Below are positions 1-11,684 of a stretch of DNA of 64,000 nt, in pieces. The notes beneath the pieces are model-generated. The model did no database searches, was not told the origin of the DNA, and saw only the letters and a program-made list of their open reading frames with translations. This DNA is from Brachyhypopomus gauderio. Taxonomy: Eukaryota > Chordata > Actinopteri > Gymnotiformes > Hypopomidae. The DNA lies in assembly GCF_052324685.1 (NCBI RefSeq), contig NC_135223.1, positions 9,272,903 to 9,336,902 on the forward strand, written 5' to 3'. Numbering within the stretch: the first letter of the stretch is position 1; every line of letters begins with the position of its first letter. A program made the position numbers and the translations under genes.

Positions 1-19
1 CTGAAGGGCCTGGAGAGCT

Positions 20-822
20 GACTGAGAACACAGGTGTGGAAGAGAGCTGAGAACACAGGCGTGGAAGAGAGAGAGCCGAGAACACAGGCGTGGAAGAGAG
101 AGAGCCGAGAACACAGGCGTGGAAGAGAGCCGAGAACACAGGCGTGGAAGAGAGCCGAGAACACAGGCGTGGAAGAGAGCCGAGAACACAGGCGTGGAAG
201 AGAGCCGAGAACACAGGCGTGGAAGAGAGCCGAGAACACAGGCGTGGAAGAGAGCTGAGAACACAGGCGTGGAAGAGAGAGAGCTGAGAACACAGGCGTG
301 GAAGAGAGAGAGCTGAGAACACAGGCGTGGAAGAGAGAGAGCTGAGAACACAGGCGTGGAAGAGAGAGAGCTGAGAACACAGGCGTGGAAGAGAGAGAGC
401 TGAGAACACAGGCGTGGAAGAGAGCTGAGAACACAGGCGTGGAAGAGAGCTGAGAACACAGGCGTGGAAGAGAGCTGAGAACACAGGCGTGGAAGAGAGC
501 TGAGAACACAGGCGTGGAAGAGAGCTGAGAACACAGGCGTGGAAGAGAGCTGAGAACACAGGCGTGGAAGAGAGCTGAGAACACAGGCGTGGAAGAGAGC
601 TGAGAACACAGGCGTGGAAGAGAGCTGAGAACACAGGCGTGGAAGAGAGCTGAGAACACAGGCGTGGAAGAGAGCTGAGAACACAGGCGTGGAAGAGAGC
701 GGACTGAGAACACAGGCGTGGAAGAGAGCGGACTGAGAACACAGGCGTGGAAGAGAGCGGACTGAGAACACAGGCGTGGAAGAGAGCGGACTGAGAACAC
801 AGGCGTGGAAGAGAGCAGACTG
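20..822. repeat. 25-bp minisatellite next to crtc2
   Basis: This is a tandem array of roughly 30 copies with a basic period of 25 bp. The core of each unit is gagaacacaggcgtggaa followed by a variable GA-rich linker. Three unit types occur in blocks. The left block has agagagccg linkers, the middle has a run of 4-bp-longer agagagagctg units and then many plain agagctg units, and the right end has agagcggactg units. The blocks suggest stepwise expansion. Open frames reading through it are repeat artefacts. It lies beyond the last crtc2 exon found, probably in the next crtc2 intron. Confidence 0.93.
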
Positions 823-1021
823 AAGCAGCGTCGTGAGTTAGTCCTGTCAGTGCCGGCCTTAGTGCGCAACAAGCCAAACAGATCAGTCTTCACGTACACA
901 GACCGGGATTACACACTCAACGAGATGGCTAAGCGGACAGTAGACGAGAGGCATGCGCCGTTCTGAGACCCTCCTCCAGACCTCCTCCAGACCTCCCGCA
1001 CACCTCCTCGGTAGACATTAC

Positions 1022-4000
1022 CTTCTCCAGCTGGGGTCAGACGGTGGGGATAGATAAGCAGAGCTGCAATGAGAGCTGTCCATCTGAGGTCAAAGGTTAA
1101 AGACACAACTGCAGAGCCTATGGCAAAGCAAGCCTCTCTCATACAAGCACAAATATAGCATATAAATATGATACACAACAATCAAATCTAGGGTAAACGT
1201 TTTGTCTAGTAATAGCAGGAGAGAAATCAATCTTCTTGGCTGAATATGCAGTTTTCAAAACTGAGCTCACATTAAATTCTCTAATTCTGAGGTATCTCAT
1301 GGAGCCCGTAAAAAGGACCCTGTAGATTCCACCTTGTTCTCTCTGAGCACGTGCAGAAATACTGGATGTGAGGATACTTGTCTCCTGTACGGCCGGCTGG
1401 GTGAGATGAAGCGTCTGTCTCTGTGGACTCTCTCCACCAGCCCGTGGTGCCGCGTGGAGCGACTAGAGTCCAGATTAGAGTGTAATGGGCCCTGAGGGAA
1501 CGAACAGACACACACCCCATAAATAAGTACTAAACTCACCTCAAGGGAACAAATGCACAAAAAAACATCAACCAAAACGTTGCCACCACATGCACTGAGG
1601 CTTATACAGACGGAGCTTGAGCGGTCAGATGATGTAATTCTACAGGGTGCACCTCCAACACTGCTACGCATTTCCAAGGAGACAAGTTAGAGCGCATTGT
1701 GCTTGCCAATAACTGCCCCCACTGTTAATGTCCAGTGATCGAGGTGACAACCACACTTCTAGAGAGTTCCAATCATAATGTAATAACACAGAGGAGGCCC
1801 TGAAGATTGGATTAGCTGGAACAGGTTCGGTCTAGACCAAAAAACTAAGGCCTGAAATGAACACTCATCAAGTAACACTAACACCATACTAGACAATCTC
1901 TGTGAAAACACCAGGGACATCAGTGTGTTCCCTGAATCATGGCTTCCAAAGCATACAAAATAAGTGCTGTTCTGAAAAGACCTAGTTGTCAGTACAGTAA
2001 GTGATGCCTGCCTAATTTTCCAACACAAAACAAAAAAAAAACAGGTAATGAAAACAACTATTTTAAAAGAATCATGCCAATTTAAGGCATGTTAAGTAAC
2101 AATCTCACATGCTCTTATAGTTTGCCATCATGCTCTGTTGTGGCTTGACCCTTAAGAGAAACTGAACATACAAAAAGTTCTTGTGGCTGTGGTCTTTCTA
2201 TAACCATTTACTCAGGTTTACTAAACATTTATATTGCCTTGTTTTTTTTGTGTGTTTTTTTTTATTACTTATTTATAATCCATTAAAAGTTCACATCCCA
2301 TATAGGAGATTAACATTTTTTTCATTTAACGGCAGCAGCAGCTTGCTAAAAAAAAAAAAAAAATCTTCTGGGGCAGGCTTCATAATTTGATGCAAGATGC
2401 ACACAGTGACATACCTGAAGGTCAGGGTTGTTCCTGCCGATCTGATTGACATTTGGAAGAGAGCCGCCATAGTACATGCCCTGCGTTCTAGCCAGCCGCA
2501 GCTTCTGAGCCTGGATCTGAAGAGGAACAGAAGAAAACATTACATAACCATAACCATATACCTCCAATACCTGGACTCCAATCAACAAACACTCCATCAC
2601 AAAGGACACCCCCACTCCACTCCACACACTCTACTATAAGAGGCTGCGCTGGTCATTGTTTGGTTTGCTCAGTGCCCTTCTGCTATTTCACTGCAAATCT
2701 GCATCGGATTCAGATGTAAGAACATTGACTTCCTTTCCTTCCACGCTTTGAGCAAAGCTTTTCTGCAATGTTATGATTATATCATGATGAGGGTTTTAGT
2801 GAGTCCTTTACGTGTGTGAGGGTTTTAGTGAGTCCTTTACGTGTGAATGCGTGAAACATTCAGACACTAAAAGGGACTGACTTGCAGGAGCAGGTGTGAG
2901 TGGTAGATTTCTAGAAACAATACCTCCTTTGTTTATCAGGCAGAACATGAGAAGACTAAAAATGATTAGAAAAATGACACCAATACGGAGCACTGTCACC
3001 CAGTTTCTTTTAAACGTTCCAGATTGCAGTATTCCTACTGTTCCTGCTGTCATCTCCTGTAGGCTGTAATGGGCGTTATTGTACTAGTGTCGCATCTCCG
3101 CCTCAATCCTCTAACCCACTCCAAACATTACAAACAAGCTTTTGTTTCTACACAGCCAGACCAACAGCAATTCACATTCCACAGCTTTCAAAGCCTTAAA
3201 TCGCAAATATAAGTGACAGCGACAATACTGTTACGCGCTGGCGCCAATGTGACACTGCAATGTTTACTAATCAAATGAAATGAGAATAAAACATAGTGCT
3301 GTCCCTGTAAGGCCACAGGAGACAGGTCTGGTCAATACAGCTCAATGAGGCAGTGGCATCCAATCAGTTCTGTACATCGGTATGACAATTTCAGTGCAGT
3401 CCTTCAATGGCCATGATGCATTAGCTCCTGAAAACAGCAACATCACAGCAATCACTGAGACAGTTAACAAAATTGCTTCTGTAAGTGGCAGTTCTTTCTG
3501 AGGGCAAGTGGTATTTTCCATATTTCTTACAGCAGACTAGGAGCTGGGACCACACGTGACAGCATTTTGGAATTATTTGCTCTAGTGCAAACTGACAAAA
3601 AGTTTATATTTATCAAGGAGCCGATACAATTTTTATCAGATTTATCAGTATACCAGTTTCACCGGTGCATATTGATTGACTAGAGTGATTTCAGTACATT
3701 ATTTGTACATGTACAAGATACACAAACAATTTCCTGAATGGTCTGTTCAGCCACTAAAATAGCTCTCAGCTAACATAGGTAACACCAACAAATGTAAAAC
3801 AAAACAAAATCACTTCGGTCTTTCTAAATATTCACTTTGTAATGACTATTGGCGGCAGGAAAAAATATGGTTTCAACCATTCTACACCCTCAGACCAATG
3901 CCATTAACCACATCCTCAAACAAGTGATCCTGATATACTGGAATAAAAAACTCACGAGAATAAAATCTTCAGCAGTCATCTCAAACCATGTCTTCAAACC

Positions 4001-6944
4001 TTGCCTGTTACACTGAATACATCTCCGCTTTCACACAAATTGTCTTTGACAATAGCATCATCCCATGCAAGGAAATGAACAGATACAACAACATATTGCC
4101 AGGACAAATGACAGGGAAATCATTTCCAATTCAAGTCACAAAAAAATGAAGTACCTTTTAAGAAAATAAAAACAACAACAGTCAGTGCCAATAAATCCAC
4201 GTAATACAAGACCCATTTCACAATATCACAGCATTTCAATATGTACAGCTATAAGCTGGACAACTGCTAGAACTTAATCAGTGTTTATTCATAAAGGCAA
4301 GAACTTGTAAAAAAGCACTGGACTTGGGTATAATTGCAGGAACAGAAGAATGCTCCTACTCGGGCAGTAAAGTGCTAAACTAGAGCTGCTGAATACGGAG
4401 TCAAAAGCAGAAAGAACAATAGGAAACGTCCTGGCTAGAAGCTACCGGTGATGCATTTGGCTAGTAGCGACACAGTGGGAAAACTGGCAGAAAATTAGCA
4501 GTGGCAGTTCCAGGTTTCATGTTTTACAGTGAACAAATATACAAGAAATAGGCTACAGTCAGCTTGCCAGATGTAGTTTGCTCCTTAAGTCAGCTTGAGA
4601 AAATCTTAATGTTTAAGCACTAATGGAAATCACACTTGAACATAGGATCAATGCATATACATGTATCTTAGGTTATAGCAAACTACAGCTTTAAAGACAT
4701 GTTAAGTTGTTTTTGTCCAAAAAGTCTAAATAAATACTGAATCAGTAATCTACAACTGACTGCTTTAACACGTTTTTTTAAATTGTCTGATTTTTTCCGT
4801 GAGCATTTATAATCCTGAATATTTAACCTATTTTCTGTCCAACATTTCATTATTGTCCTATTATTTAAGACAAACACGCATTACTAGGTGTGCACCATAA
4901 CAATATCTAATGATTTACCATTCTAATTAATACAACGACAATGATGTGAGCCACTTGATAAAGGCTACAGAGATGTTAGCATACCTATGTGAACACAGTT
5001 TACTATTGAAAATGATGGATCTAGAGTGTCATCTTGGAACTCTCTTTGTGCTCTAAAATTTTGCATTTATTCAACATTGGAACATTCAAAATGCACTAAG
5101 CAGCCACTGCCCTGCACTAAATAACCATTTACCAGTACAATATCGTAAAAGGCATGCTGCTGTTTGGATTAACAAAAAATACAAGACTACACATCTGCAG
5201 CAAGATAATAATTACAGTAATTAAAGCAAATAAGCAGCCTCCAAAAAGCAGTTAAAAATCATGCATTAAAAAAAACCTGTTATACTATAACCATCTTCTC
5301 CTTGGTAGGTCTTAATCATTACAACAGGAGAGACCTTCAGCAAAGGATAACACTCAAGATCTCTACATGAATTTAAAGCCCACAAATGTCTTTAATGTTT
5401 GACCTCTCAATGAAAGTTTACGCAGAATAATTTCCCTGAATCTAATAAAGTATGCATAGCCTACTCTGCAAACCACGATAACTTGGAGCACAATGCCATA
5501 TACCACACACGAGCTATTATAACTTTTGTAATCATTACATGTCAAAATGCAAACAGTGCCACATGGTTCACTGTAGATTCCACATAAAGGTAGCCAGGTA
5601 GTGAGTAACTTACAGCTAGTTATATGAAGCTATGGTCATTAATGCTCCCTTCCTTTACAAGAAGGTCGACTGGCTGACTGTAACGTTAACTGAGGGGTTA
5701 ACACGCCGTGTTTTGACAGCTTGCGAGCTGGCGAGTTTACCGACGAGCGCGAACAAGTCACACCTATACCTGCAGTGTTGGCTAAAGGTCCACGGATCGC
5801 CCCAACACACCACACTGGTGTGGATAGTCAGATTTGCTGATCTTTTCCGGTGTATGAAGCGGTGAGCGAGAAACTGGTCGGCTGGCGAGCCAGCTTACTA
5901 GCTAGATAGCGACTTAGCTGAACGGCCAGTTAGCCTACTAGCGAACTAAATTTCAATTTTAAACGTGTTTCTTAGGTAGTCTCCTAGCTAGTTATTGTAC
6001 TAATACAGCCGTAGATTTATGGAGTAAATGTTTTTTTTATCTAGCTAACGTTACACAGTCAACTAAGTCTAGCTAACTATGTGGTTTTGGTTAGAGATAG
6101 AACATGCTAAAATTAAAAGTCACCACAAAATTACGTCTCCCTACCACTTTCACCGAGTAGAGTGAAGTTAGTGAAGCAGCCAGCTAGCTGAACCAGCTAC
6201 GTTGGCCAGGGCTGTAAACAGTCAGACTGCTAACGCTAAATTACCTTCCTGCTTCTAGGCATTATTATACAGCTAGCAAAGTTAACTATTTACATGTTTA
6301 TATGCAGTGGCTACTTAGTTATACACTTCCTTGGGTTTGTGTTCACATTATTCACTAGTCATAAACGCGTTTTCGTTCTCCACGACAAACGCAACGAAGC
6401 TTGTTTTGACCTGTCAACCAGCAACGGTGGAGAAATCTTTAACTACTTAGCTATCCCGGCTAGCCAGCTAACCCACTTTAACTAGCCGTGTCATACTACA
6501 TTCTTATTAGCTAGCTGGCTACAAAAGTTAGCCACCTGGTTAGCATGCCAATTTCTCACTTGAAGAACAAGTTTCTCCGGGGTAGCACAATAAAACGTTT
6601 CTCTCTACTTGCACAGAGAGCACGTATCGTCTTATCTAGCTATACAGTTCATTTATAACGAATTAAGTATTATAGATATTTTTTTTTTACTTCAGTTGAC
6701 TGTTACAGCTCGAAAAATGACAGGCCTTTTCTACGAGACCTGGTTGCTGCCCATTTCCCTCCAGACCTACCCTCGTCGAGGTAATGTCCATCATAACCTC
6801 CTGAAAGGCAGCCGTCTCTTCAGCCTGACGTTGAGTGTGCAAGGCTATTTTCTCACTAAACTTTCGTGGGTTGGAGGCCCCGGATCCAGGACCGGTACTG
6901 GGTCCTGGTCCAGGTCCGCAACCTCCAGCACCCGCGGCGGACAT
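1022..6944 (-). CDS. crtc2: CREB-regulated transcription coactivator 2-like, 5' four coding exons (3' part outside window)
   Basis: CRTC proteins bind the bZIP domain of CREB and, when dephosphorylated, enter the nucleus to boost cAMP-responsive transcription. Coding exons on the minus strand are 6944-6771 (58 codons), 2516-2415 (34), 1491-1378 (38) and 1083-1022 (62 nt, ending in phase 2). Each has AG/GT flanks and matching phase. Exon 1 starts with a Gly/Pro-rich leader followed by [20 protein letters not shown], the CREB-binding coiled coil of the family. Exon 2 carries [13 protein letters not shown], a family hallmark that includes a conserved serine. Exon 3 has [16 protein letters not shown] and exon 4 has [20 protein letters not shown] followed by QAQKLRLA fits CRTC2 better than CRTC1 or CRTC3. 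The regulatory 14-3-3/SIK site and the transactivation domain are not in the window. No acceptable fifth exon was found in 831-1,020, so the gene continues past the left edge. Intron 1 is 4.25 kb. Confidence 0.9.
5580..6560. other. TAGCTAG-rich stretch in crtc2 intron 1
   Basis: This part of the first crtc2 intron is unusually dense in gctagct, tagctagc and gctggcgag words and contains more CpG than the surrounding intron. Similar stretches occur just before stk31, at the pals2 promoter and near 52.45 kb. No exon could be supported here. The rest of intron 1 (2,517-5,580) is AT-rich, with nothing recognisable except a short minus-strand ORF at 3,053-2,808. Confidence 0.5.
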
Positions 6945-7060
6945 CTTCTACAACCCAATGACTTCAACATACAACCCGAAATGATCTGACTCGCAGAGGG
7001 AGGGCTTAAAGGGAGCGGAAAACTAACGAGAGCCATCTAGGGGTGTGTGTAAAACATGTT
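6945..7060 (-). promoter_or_regulatory. crtc2 5' UTR and probable core promoter side
   Basis: These bases lie immediately upstream of the crtc2 ATG on the minus strand. They are GC-richer than the flanking DNA, with ccgcggcgg overlapping the start codon region. No TATA box is evident. The transcription start is inferred to lie here or a little beyond, because the first coding exon directly follows. No upstream noncoding exon could be identified. Confidence 0.4.
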
Positions 7061-8670
7061 TTGGTAAAGGATGCTCACTACTACTACGGTGCACATAAGA
7101 AAAAAATTATCTGCATCCCAATCTAAAATAATAGAAAATACATGCAAAGAGGAATTTACGCATCCAATGTACAAAGTGATTCCCACAAGGGTTGATTAGT
7201 CAGTCAATCCTAAGAATGACCTCAACGGTCACAACTAATAAGTGTGTCCTTGTGTTGATTGATCAGTGACAAGGTCTGCAATGATTTCTTGATTCATTTA
7301 AGTATAATTTTGTGACATGATATTAATGTATCTAATTTTATTGATAGAAACAATGAAAACAAACTATTACACCATGCCCTAATGCCTGTTCTTCAGTTCT
7401 GAGCTGTATCGTCACAGCATTTCTGGAGACATCTTATATGGGGTGGAAACATTGCTTTTTCTGTTCCATGTGAGGTTCAGGAAATTAATGGCTCTTCCCT
7501 TTCCCAAACCTCACATGCTATTTCCCACTTCCAAATCTCTTGAGAAATGACTCAGATAAAAAAGGAGGTGCTTCCAAATACAAATGTCAGGTTTGATTTC
7601 TAGTGATGTTATCATCATCTGTCTGTGTCTGTGTTAAGATGACAAGTCAAATTATACTAAGCTCATATTGTTGCTTTCTCCCTACACCAAGATTTTAATA
7701 TCCATTCTTGTTATAAGTTTGAGGAAAAACATGCTCTCTCATTCTCACAGATACAAATGTGTCATTCTATGCGTACAATCTCATAAGATAATGCATAGAG
7801 GTGATATAGAGTGATATAGAGGTTAGACTAAACATCATTAAGGTGGTTGCCCAGTGTCCTATGCCGCATACTCCAGAATAAGAAAGGACAATAAACAAAC
7901 AGCAATAAAGATGCCTCAAGTATAGGATGTCTTAATTACTGGGAGTCTTTCACAAGAAAACAGCAGAAATTCATGAAATCATGAAATGTTTGCTTTTAAC
8001 TTTGGCTTAGAGAGCTTTAGATATGATCTGCTCTGTAAAACTCACATAAGGTTGCAGTAGTAATTGCAATTGCCAATTATTTGTCATTACAACCTTTAAA
8101 TTAAATATGTTAGGGGCATCTGTGAATTTTATTTATATTCATGCACATCTGTGAGAGGTGATATGGTGAGGAATGCAAAGGGCTCATTGCCCTCACACTT
8201 TAGAAGGTACACATACATTTGGCTGTGAAATCTTTATAATTGTGCATTTAACTGTGTGAATTAAAACTATTCTGTTTTAGAATAGTTTTCTTTATCCAGT
8301 CGAGTTAAAGATTCAAGTGTTTTGCACTGACAGGGTAATTTTCCAGTTCTTCTTGAGATGAAGAACAAGCAGAAGAGACCTACCCTTGCATAGCTCAATT
8401 ATATCTATTTTTTTTATTATCTATGAATTACTGAAGCTTAATTGTTGCTTTTGAAACTTTGTTTAAGGGGAGACACAACACTGCTCAAAAGGCATTTGAG
8501 GTTCTGAATCGATTGCAAATACAGGCCATCTGATTTGTATTTTTCCAATACTGAAGCAAACTAAAAAAAAAAAAAAAATGTAAATGTGCCATATTTTGTC
8601 AATTGTGATTTTTTTCACCGTAATCGAAATTTGTCCTCCGCTTTTTACACATCTGTGCAGTTAGAACACA
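7061..8670. other. Intergenic, no feature recognised
   Basis: AT-rich sequence between crtc2 and the repeats that precede stk31. I see no exon with plausible splice sites, no RNA gene and no recognisable transposon coding region. Confidence 0.5.

Positions 8671-8671
<1 letters not shown>

Positions 8672-8702
<31 letters not shown>
8672..8702. repeat. (CA)n microsatellite
   Basis: About 15 uninterrupted CA dinucleotides, immediately upstream of a SINE-like dispersed repeat. Confidence 0.95.
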
Positions 8703-8706
<4 letters not shown>

Positions 8707-8719
8707 TTAGTGATTAATT

Positions 8720-8905
8720 AGGGGGCTATGGTGCACGTGTCCAGAGCGGTGGGTAGCCCTAGCCCAGCGCCCGGGGAACAGTTGGGGTTAGGTGCCTTGC
8801 TCAAGGGCACCTCAGTCATGGCCTCAGGTCTTGGAATCGAATCCACGACCCTCCGGTCACAAGACCAGCTCCATACCTCCAGACCATGACTGCCCCTCCT
8901 ACATG
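8720..8905. repeat. SINE-like dispersed fish repeat
   Basis: The segment contains the words gtgccttgctcaagggcacc, tcagtcatggcctcagg and tcgaatccacgaccctccgg. I recognise these from a very common interspersed repeat of otophysan and other teleost genomes. It is noncoding, and the overlapping minus-strand ORF is incidental. The (CA)n tract on its left may mark the insertion boundary. The exact family name was not established. Confidence 0.6.
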
Positions 8906-9410
8906 CTACTACATAAGCAATAAACAGAAGCAATTAATCTTTTTTTTCAGAGTTGTAAAGAATTTACGAACTAAATGGCAAAATGCACCCAATTAAAGTT
9001 GAAAATAGGAAAATCTAAAGCAAAAATACAAGGGAAGATTACTGTCAGTATATGTCTTTTTATATTTTAGGGTTAGTGTGTTTAAAAACAAGTTTTCCAC
9101 TGATTCTATATTCTATGTAGCCTTTTGATCATGTAGTTAGCAACACATACAGATATGTGTTCACTTTGGATAAATGTAAATATTTACAGAATAGTTGCCT
9201 ATATTATGCTCAAATTTCTCACTAACAAAAAAAAAACGAGATGCAAAAATCCATCTGTGTTTACATGTGCATAATTATTTTTAATTTCATTTTGGATTAT
9301 TGTTTTGGGTTAGCACAGATAAGATTATTCAAGACTAATAATAAAAAACCCTGTATTACTTTGAATCAGTCTGAGTCTCTCCATGAGGAGAGAACATATT
9401 GAACAAGGGA

Positions 9411-10010
9411 TCTAACACAGTTAAAGGATAATGGGGCCAGTCCTCACCAGTTCAACACAGTAAAATGATAATGGGGCCAGTCCTCACCAGTTCAACACAG
9501 TAAAAGGATAATGGGGCCAGTCGCCACCAGTTCAACACAGTAAAAGGATAATGGGACCAGTCCTCACCAGTTCAACACAGTAAAAGGATAATGGGGCAAG
9601 TCCTCACCAGTTCAACACAGTATAAGGATAATGGGGTCAGTCCTCACCAGTTCAACACAGTAAAAGGATAATGTGGCCACTCCTCACCAGTTCAACACAG
9701 TAAAAGGATAATGGAGTCAGTCCTCACCAGTTCAACACAGTAAAAAGATAATGGGGTCAGTCCTCACCAGTTCAACACAGTAAAAGGATAATGTGGCCAC
9801 TCCTCACCAGTTCAACACAGTAAAAGGATAATGGAGTCAGTCCTCACCAGTTCAACACAGTAAAAAGATAATGGGGTCAGTCCTCACCAGTTCAACACAG
9901 TAAAAGGATAATGTGGCCACTCCTCACCAGTTCAAAACAGTAAAAGGATAATGGGGTCAGTCCTCACCAGTTCAACACAGTAAAAGGATAATGGGGCCAC
10001 TCCTCACCAT
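9411..10010. repeat. 40-bp minisatellite with 120-bp higher-order units
   Basis: About 15 tandem copies of a 40-bp unit built from ggataatggggccagtcctc followed by accagttcaacacagtaaaa. Three unit variants (gtggccac, ggagtcag, and aaaagata with ggggtcag) recur in the same order, so that 9,661-9,780 and 9,781-9,900 are identical 120-bp blocks. There are no unique spacers, so it is not a CRISPR array. Confidence 0.95.
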
Positions 10011-10164
10011 GCTATCTTAATGCTGCAATGGCAGCTTCAGGAGCAGATAAAGGAGCAACCAGGTAAGCCTGAGAAAATATTCAGGAAAAGGCCTCTGTGG
10101 TCACAGATGGCCTGCAGTTGAATAGAATGTGAGTTTTGTATTAAATAAGTCCTTTTTAAAGCCC

Positions 10165-10450
10165 TTAGGTGGCGCTATCCAAATATGGCGCAGTCAAAGC
10201 GTGTGATCCAGCAAGATGGCAGAAGCCTGCACCGATGTCCTCCAGTTCAGCAGGAGAAGGAAAGTGGACCACTCTTTTGAAAATGGCCATAATCCCTTCA
10301 GCAGTGCAGTGGGCGCATCATGCACTGTTGTTTGGGGAACATCAAATGCCTCAGAAAATACCTGGTAGGATGTGGTGGCACTGGCGAGCCAATAAAGAAA
10401 AATGCCCACCTCCCGGGCCTTTCCCCAGCTGTGATGGTACTCCACCTCAA
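10165..10450 (-). mobile_element. PIF/Harbinger transposase fragment (decayed)
   Basis: The minus strand translates as FLYWLASATTSYQVFSEAFD followed by VPQTTVHD. After a frame change it continues FKRVVHFPSPAELEDIGAGF. These are the N-terminal landmarks of HARBI1-type nucleases (LATGxSYRxVSRAF..STVH and FPSPEELEEIGAGF). Several frameshifts are needed and the DDE catalytic region is absent, so this is a dead fragment. The overlapping plus-strand ORF is a shadow. Confidence 0.72.
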
Positions 10451-10559
10451 GGACAAGGGGTTGACAGTAGCTTGTGAGAGCTCTGCATCACTGAAGTACA
10501 AAGGACAGGTGTACTGAGATTAAGTTGACAATAAGGACCCCTCCTGTCAACCTGTATGA

Positions 10560-11430
10560 AGGGGTTAAATAATAAACAATATTTAGAATGTGTATCTTCA
10601 ATAAATCAGAGTCTGAAATGATTGTCTTCATTATTGTTCGTTATTATTTTTGCAAAATTAAATTAAAAAATTTCTTTTGTGTGGGTTTTTTTTTTTGAAA
10701 ATCAAAAAAGTAAAAAATCCAAGATTCAACATTGCCCTGAGCTTTATTTTATACAGATATTTTAAAAGGTTAGTAGATTGACATATGTGTAGCAAATTGC
10801 AGTAACGTTCCTAGACCCCTCCTTTTATTTCCTTGACATCAGGAATTGAATTTATACATATGAAAATACAATTTCCACTAATACAAATTTAATTATTGGT
10901 ATAAATTAAATTCTTCTTAAAATTAAGAATTACTTTTTTTCTCTAGTAAAAAATGTATTAAATAAATTACATAAAATTCGTGAATCTTATTTTTACTAGT
11001 GATAATTCATAATTTTCAATTAATTTTTAATGGGGGAAACATGTTTACATGTTAAATTCTTACATGTAAAAATTGAATTTGTATTTAAAAAATGTATTTT
11101 ACTAGTAATAATTAAATTTGTACACATGTAACTGAATAAAAAAAATAGGAATAGGAAAAGCTAAAACGGCTCACCATAGGCTACTGTGAACACACCCCAG
11201 GTCGTCAGAATTTAAGCAAAAAACATGATCAATGGTGAAAGGGTGAACTCAGACTCAAATCACCAAGCTGTCCACACGATTAGCCTTTTCCACAAGCAAT
11301 TCTTATTCTGTTACCTAAGGACAAACTAAACTAGAACACTAAACGCAATCATTTAAAAGGTAGTAAAATATTCATAACAAAGGTTAAATAAAACGTTTTA
11401 AAATGCCGTTAGGCCCATTTAATCTGATGC
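10560..11430. other. AT-rich intergenic stretch, nothing coding
   Basis: Very AT-rich DNA with many short runs of A, T and aatt words. No exon or recognisable transposon was seen. It lies immediately upstream of the stk31 promoter region. Confidence 0.5.
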
Positions 11431-11439
11431 TACCTAGCT

Positions 11440-11684
11440 AGCTAACGAGCAACATGTTCAAATTTTCTTCTAAGTGTGTGATATAGCTAACTCTCACTTG
11501 CTCGCTTGTTATTGGTAGTGTCGACCAAAACTTCCCCGCGTTACATGCCAGCCTGGCCGGAGACAGTAAGGTAAGCTTCCTAAAAGACCCTTGGCTCCAG
11601 CCTTCATAACAGCACTGCCGTTTGATTTTCTGGCTGCAATTAGCCCGATAATTGCGGACGCCATTTTGATTTTAGGCACCAGAC
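11440..11684 (+). promoter_or_regulatory. stk31 promoter and 5' UTR region
   Basis: The CpG content rises over the last 180 bases before the stk31 ATG. An inverted CCAAT box (attgg, about 11,511) and a YY1-like core (gccattttg, about 11,660) lie close to the start codon. Tagctagctaac words are present just upstream, as at other gene starts in the window. The exact transcription start cannot be read from sequence alone. Confidence 0.45.

Noticed and set aside
831..1020. Fifth coding exon of crtc2
   Set aside because: The frame following phase 2 meets a stop after about 10 codons and does not resemble the expected WGNFP..RTSSDSALH region, so the next exon is probably outside the window.
6609..6989. 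126-codon plus-strand ORF over crtc2 exon 1
   Set aside because: Antisense shadow of the crtc2 first exon, which matches the CRTC N-terminus on the minus strand.
9411..10010. CRISPR-like regular array
   Set aside because: The units are directly adjacent with no unique spacers and the host is a vertebrate. It is a minisatellite.
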